Source: a virus
Virus record (IMG/VR): IMGVR_UViG_3300035670_000549
Coordinates: 1-39,877 of that record
Length of the DNA: 39,877 nt
Direction: 5' to 3' (one strand)
Positions 36,683 to 39,877 of this stretch are shown in pieces. Position 1 is the stretch's first letter; every line of letters begins with the position of its first letter. The position numbers and the translations under genes were made by a program. Below the pieces are notes generated by a model, which saw only the letters and a program-made list of their open reading frames with translations, did no database searches and was not told where the DNA came from.

Positions 36683-38539
36683 ATGCCGCAGACTTTCAGA
36701 AGGACTTTCCGATCAACATTGCGGAGGGTGTATATTGCCACATCACAAACCTTCCAGCGGTTTCTTGCATGGTTCAACGCCTACGTTATCCGTGTCGAAG
36801 CAGATAGCGGAACAGTACAAGATGAAACCCTGACCAAAGAAATCTTCCAGCATCTTCAAGACAACGACACCTACGACAATACTCTGTTGTTGATAACTCC
36901 CGAAGGCGGCATAAAGACAAGGGTAAGCGGAAGTAATACGTTTGTCACGAAGGCGTATGATTTTTCCGGTAGTGCAACTCCCAACGATGCCACCCAAACC
37001 ACAGAAGGCAACCAACCGCATCTTAGTGGCAACATCGCACCAAATGAACGGTTAGCTTTCAAGAATCCAAATGGTGATGACACCTATCTGACACATCCGG
37101 CAATTAGCTTTGCAGCAGATGAGGCGTGGAGTGTGACTACGGTGGTGGGGTGGAATTGCGGATCACAAACAGCATCTTACTTATTTGGAAGCAATAGTGA
37201 TACGTCAGGAATTTTTGGTCTTAGAGTTGGAAATTTAAATAAATTTAGGTTTCTTAACAATTCTGCTACATCAGTAACATCAGCGGAGTTTACAAATAAT
37301 GTAGTCGGTAAATTAAGTATATTGACATTAATTGCCGCAGGTGATGGCAGCTTGAAGATATACGTAAATGGATCGATCTATTCCACATTGACAATAGCTA
37401 CCAATTTTACATTTGATTTTTTATATAAAGGAACTTCCTTCACTGTATTTTTACATGAAGGCAAAATCCCCTATCACCGCATCCAACGTTCTGCCATGAC
37501 CGCTGCACAAGTATTATCAGAAGCTACGTTTCTGAGGAGCAAGTATCCGATCATCGAAACCGTTACAATAGGCACACAGGAATGGGCAACGAGTAATTTG
37601 GAAGTTGTTGCCACACCAGTCGGAAACGTGATAGCCGAAATGCAAGCTGCGGCGAGTGTGGAGAAGATTAGCGGTGGTGATTTTGAGGGGGGACTGCCTG
37701 GGACGTTGGCAAGTGGTGATGAAACATCAACTTGGGCACTTAATGCGACTGATCCGATAGGCGGAACACAGGATGGATTATTGGAAGTTACGAGTGCGGG
37801 GACAAATTCGTTAAGACCACTTATTACCATTGGATCTGTAAGGACTGTTGGCAAATGGTATAAATTATCATTCAACTATAAAGTAAATTCTGGTACTTGC
37901 GTCTTGTCGAGAATATATTCAGGTACATCAGTTATTGTAAACGCTACATTGTCTGGATCTGGAATGTTTGAGTATTATTATAAAGCTACCGGAAACGTGC
38001 AGAACTTATATTTCAACGGCACAAACACCTTTTCAGTTCAGCTTGACAACATAAGCGATGTTGAATTGGGTTGGGAAGACGCAACCACTCTCTACACTTG
38101 GCTGACAACAACAGGAGGATACAGTGAAGCAAATGCGTTGAAGGAAGTTGGATGGTGGGCACATTATAGTTCAGACACTGCGAAAGGGGCTATATTCGGC
38201 AAGGCCTACAACGGCTATGCTCTTGACCTGCTTGATGCTGATATAGATGCTTATAATACAGCAAATCCAACAGCAGAATGGGGTTATCATTTACCCACAC
38301 AGGCAGAACAGGAAACCCTGCAAGACTACTTAGGAGCTGATTCAGGTGATGACTTGAAAGCTGATAGCTTGTGGACTGATGGTACAGGAACAAACAGTTC
38401 AGGATTTACAGCACTACCGGGTGGTTATCGTGATTCAGACGGCACATTCAGGGGCATCAATGAATTTACAATCTTAGGTGCTGTTGATGATGATATTGAT
38501 AAGAGGATAGGAAGATACATAAGATTAATAAAAGACTAA
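36683..38539 (+). CDS. LamG plus FISUMP-domain tail protein, 618 aa
   Basis: A short basic N-terminus (RRTFRSTLRRVYIATSQTFQ) probably docks on the virion. Residues about 90-290 form a LamG/concanavalin-like domain (HPAISFAADEAWSVTTVVGW, DGSLKIYVNGSIYSTLTIAT). A FISUMP domain follows (TIGTQEWATSNLEVVATPVG at about 293-312). It is interrupted by about 140 residues of carbohydrate-binding-like sequence (FEGGLPGTLASGDETSTWAL to LYFNGTNTFSVQLDNISDVE). It then resumes with WWAHYSSDTAKGAIFGKAYN, EWGYHLPTQAEQETLQDYLG and SSGFTALPGGYRDSDGTFRG. Likely an accessory adhesin working beside the variable lectin. Confidence 0.8.
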   Translation: MPQTFRRTFRSTLRRVYIATSQTFQRFLAWFNAYVIRVEADSGTVQDETLTKEIFQHLQDNDTYDNTLLLITPEGGIKTRVSGSNTFVTKAYDFSGSATPNDATQTTEGNQPHLSGNIAPNERLAFKNPNGDDTYLTHPAISFAADEAWSVTTVVGWNCGSQTASYLFGSNSDTSGIFGLRVGNLNKFRFLNNSATSVTSAEFTNNVVGKLSILTLIAAGDGSLKIYVNGSIYSTLTIATNFTFDFLYKGTSFTVFLHEGKIPYHRIQRSAMTAAQVLSEATFLRSKYPIIETVTIGTQEWATSNLEVVATPVGNVIAEMQAAASVEKISGGDFEGGLPGTLASGDETSTWALNATDPIGGTQDGLLEVTSAGTNSLRPLITIGSVRTVGKWYKLSFNYKVNSGTCVLSRIYSGTSVIVNATLSGSGMFEYYYKATGNVQNLYFNGTNTFSVQLDNISDVELGWEDATTLYTWLTTTGGYSEANALKEVGWWAHYSSDTAKGAIFGKAYNGYALDLLDADIDAYNTANPTAEWGYHLPTQAEQETLQDYLGADSGDDLKADSLWTDGTGTNSSGFTALPGGYRDSDGTFRGINEFTILGAVDDDIDKRIGRYIRLIKD

Positions 38540-39826
38540 ATGATATACTTAGAAAACGATCAGGCAGACAGGTTGTATTACGGTGTAAGTTGGGATATTA
38601 CAGCAACTTCACCCGATTGCACAAGGACAGGATCAGCCTATCTGCATAATTTATTACCCGTTCATCAAAGAATGAGAACGGCACTATTAAACGCTGACGG
38701 AACGGTGAATTACTACTTAAACCCAACCGATTGGACATTACAAGAGGATGGCACAGCAAGCGATCTCTCAGGCGGTGACGGTGAAGTAATGACAAGATTA
38801 CCTGATGCTTATTGGCAATTTGTGACAGCAGGAAACTTGCGTGAAGTGCGTGTTTCATTAGAACAATTCACTGGCTCAACATTCATCGAAGGTCAGTGGG
38901 TATCATCTTTTGAGGGGGTATTAGATAGGACTAATTCTATCATGAGAAGTATCATCAATACTGATGCTCAGTATCGTGGAGGAAACAATACTTCAGCTTG
39001 GGACGCAGCTGTAAACAGTTTGTTAGGGATGCCTTTCTCAAATGTTTCCCGCACAAACATGAGAACTTACGCACGCGCAAGGGGAACTGGATGGGAGATG
39101 TACAATTATAAGGCCCATAAATTGATGTGGTGGCTGTTTGTGACTGAATACGCAACACGGAATAGCCAAAAGGCTGTAAATACTGCGTTAGACGCAAATG
39201 GATACAAACAGGGCGGTCTTGGAAATGGAGTGAGTACAGCTGACGGCACGGAATGGAATAATTTCAATAGCTATAATCCATTCATACCTTGTGGTGCATC
39301 GAATACCCTTGCAGATGGATCAGGAGAAGTTTCAGTAACAATAACTGATTTCGGGGGCGCAGGAACAGACAGAACATTCAAAGTGCCTCGGTATCGTGGA
39401 ATTGAAAATCCTTTTGGACATATCTGGAAGAATGTTGACGGTATAAATATCAAAATTCAGGCAGACGGTGATGGCGGGGAAACTCAAACATGGATAGCAG
39501 ATGATCCTGCCGACTGGAATGACAGCAATTACACAAACTACACAAATGTAGGATTGCTACCGCGGGCAAATGGATATATGTCTCAGGCATTGTTCGGCAG
39601 TGGTGGTGAATTTCTTCCGTCTGTAGCATCAGGAGGAAGTGCTACATATTTCTGTGATTACTGGTATACATCATTACCGGCAAGTGGTGAGTCTTTACGC
39701 ACCCTCCTGGTCGGCGGTGCTGCGAATTATGGCGCGTATGCGGGTTTCGTGCTTTCGAATTCGAATTATGCGCCTTCGAGTGCGAATGCGGCTTTCGGGT
39801 CTCGCCTTTGCTTTATGGGTGCATAG
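38540..39826 (+). CDS. DGR target: lectin-like receptor-binding protein with variable C-terminus, 428 aa
   Basis: Terminal tail protein, presumably the host receptor binder. The N-terminal third (residues 1-130) is an attachment domain. The C-terminal part has the DGR C-type-lectin-like features: YRGIENPFGHIWKNVDGINI (about 293-312), TYFCDYWYTSLPASGESLRT at about 367-386, LVGGAANYGAYAGF and the final SFGSRLCFMGA. Variable residues are 396-418 (codons 39725-39793). Residues 354-395 are identical to the truncated copy at 1-126. The stop codon lies inside the first of two tandem hairpins. Confidence 0.85.
   Translation: MIYLENDQADRLYYGVSWDITATSPDCTRTGSAYLHNLLPVHQRMRTALLNADGTVNYYLNPTDWTLQEDGTASDLSGGDGEVMTRLPDAYWQFVTAGNLREVRVSLEQFTGSTFIEGQWVSSFEGVLDRTNSIMRSIINTDAQYRGGNNTSAWDAAVNSLLGMPFSNVSRTNMRTYARARGTGWEMYNYKAHKLMWWLFVTEYATRNSQKAVNTALDANGYKQGGLGNGVSTADGTEWNNFNSYNPFIPCGASNTLADGSGEVSVTITDFGGAGTDRTFKVPRYRGIENPFGHIWKNVDGINIKIQADGDGGETQTWIADDPADWNDSNYTNYTNVGLLPRANGYMSQALFGSGGEFLPSVASGGSATYFCDYWYTSLPASGESLRTLLVGGAANYGAYAGFVLSNSNYAPSSANAAFGSRLCFMGA
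39599..39724 (+). repeat. 126-bp direct repeat, right copy (matches 1-126)
   Basis: Identical to bases 1-126 and in frame as residues 354-395. Adenine-rich stretches inside it are unchanged, marking the left limit of the mutated segment at about 39725. Confidence 0.95.
39725..39814 (+). other. DGR variable repeat (VR), right copy
   Basis: The variable codons 39725-39793 are followed by the 21-bp segment 39794-39814, which is identical to 196-216 and ends CTTTGCTTT. That is the expected place for the initiation of mutagenic homing. Two hairpins start 2 nt further on. Non-synonymous first and second positions dominate the differences to copy 1. Confidence 0.8.
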
Positions 39827-39831
39827 CACCC
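39817..39831 (+). other. Hairpin 1 downstream of the VR (overlaps the stop codon)
   Basis: GGGTGC (39817-39822), loop ATA, GCACCC (39826-39831): a perfect 6-bp stem. The TAG stop at 39824-39826 lies in loop and stem. There is no T-run, so it is not an intrinsic terminator. Confidence 0.75.
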
Positions 39832-39833
39832 CG

Positions 39834-39850
39834 GGTCTGCATGGCAGACC
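39834..39850 (+). other. Hairpin 2 downstream of the VR
   Basis: GGTCTGC (39834-39840), loop ATG, GCAGACC (39844-39850): a perfect 7-bp stem, 2 nt after hairpin 1. DGR targets such as the Bordetella phage mtd gene carry a GC-rich hairpin or cruciform just after the VR that aids homing. This one fits by position. Confidence 0.7.
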
Positions 39851-39877
39851 GTAACACGTAGTTCATTGAAAATATTG

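Noticed and set aside
37474-37875. Minus-strand open frame of 133 codons
   Set aside because: Antisense shadow of the FISUMP protein, low-complexity Ser/Pro/Val composition.
39817-39850. Hairpins as an intrinsic terminator
   Set aside because: No T-run follows either stem; the next bases are GTAACACGTAG.

Overview
The window is most of the genome of a tailed, siphovirus-type phage (or prophage) of a Bacteroidota host. Every gene I can support lies on the + strand. The host call rests on three things. First, repeated promoters of the Bacteroidota type (TTTG about 20 nt upstream of TAnnTTTG). Second, secreted-type N-termini ending in the A-Q/G-Q style typical of that phylum. Third, a FISUMP-family domain in a tail protein. 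I see no integrase, repressor, tRNA, rRNA or CRISPR array.

Layout. 1-225 is the 3' end of a gene whose variable C-terminus matches that of the last gene. 262-4750 holds a lysis/late accessory block: several small membrane proteins, a GH73-like glucosaminidase, a helix-turn-helix-like protein and a metallophosphoesterase. It closes with an intrinsic terminator at 4790. 4905-6698 is a cluster of small early-type genes under two near-identical promoters. 6695-13139 is DNA metabolism: RecT annealase, YqaJ-type exonuclease, SNF2-type helicase, DNA methyltransferase, MazG-like protein, a DnaA domain IV-like protein, a replisome-organiser-like protein and a DnaC-like ATPase. A structured RNA candidate sits in the middle, at 11441-11546.

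13492-23758 is packaging and head: a VSR/DUF559-like nuclease, TerS, TerL, portal, a MuF-type minor head protein, prohead protease and major capsid protein. Two islands of small accessory genes (16828-18579 and 19355-21573) and a second RNA/terminator locus (21617-21699) interrupt it. 24460-31696 is connector and tail: gp6-like, head closure, gp10-like, tail terminator, two tandem tail-tube paralogues, a G/GT chaperone with a -1 frameshift on an A9 run, tape measure and a tail-tip protein. 31725-39826 is the adhesion module: two proteins with signal peptides (one a 1277-aa fibre with an S74 chaperone domain and a C-terminal membrane helix), a LamG/FISUMP protein, and a 428-aa lectin-like protein.

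The most striking system is a diversity-generating retroelement (DGR) target. The last 23 variable codons of the 428-aa protein differ from the copy at the left edge by 21 substitutions and no indels, between a 126-bp identical upstream segment and a 21-bp identical 3' segment. Tandem hairpins follow the right-hand copy, where DGR targets carry their cruciform. Neither copy can be the template repeat, and no reverse transcriptase, Avd or template repeat is visible. The rest of the DGR therefore probably lies just beyond the window, whose left edge falls inside the repeat.
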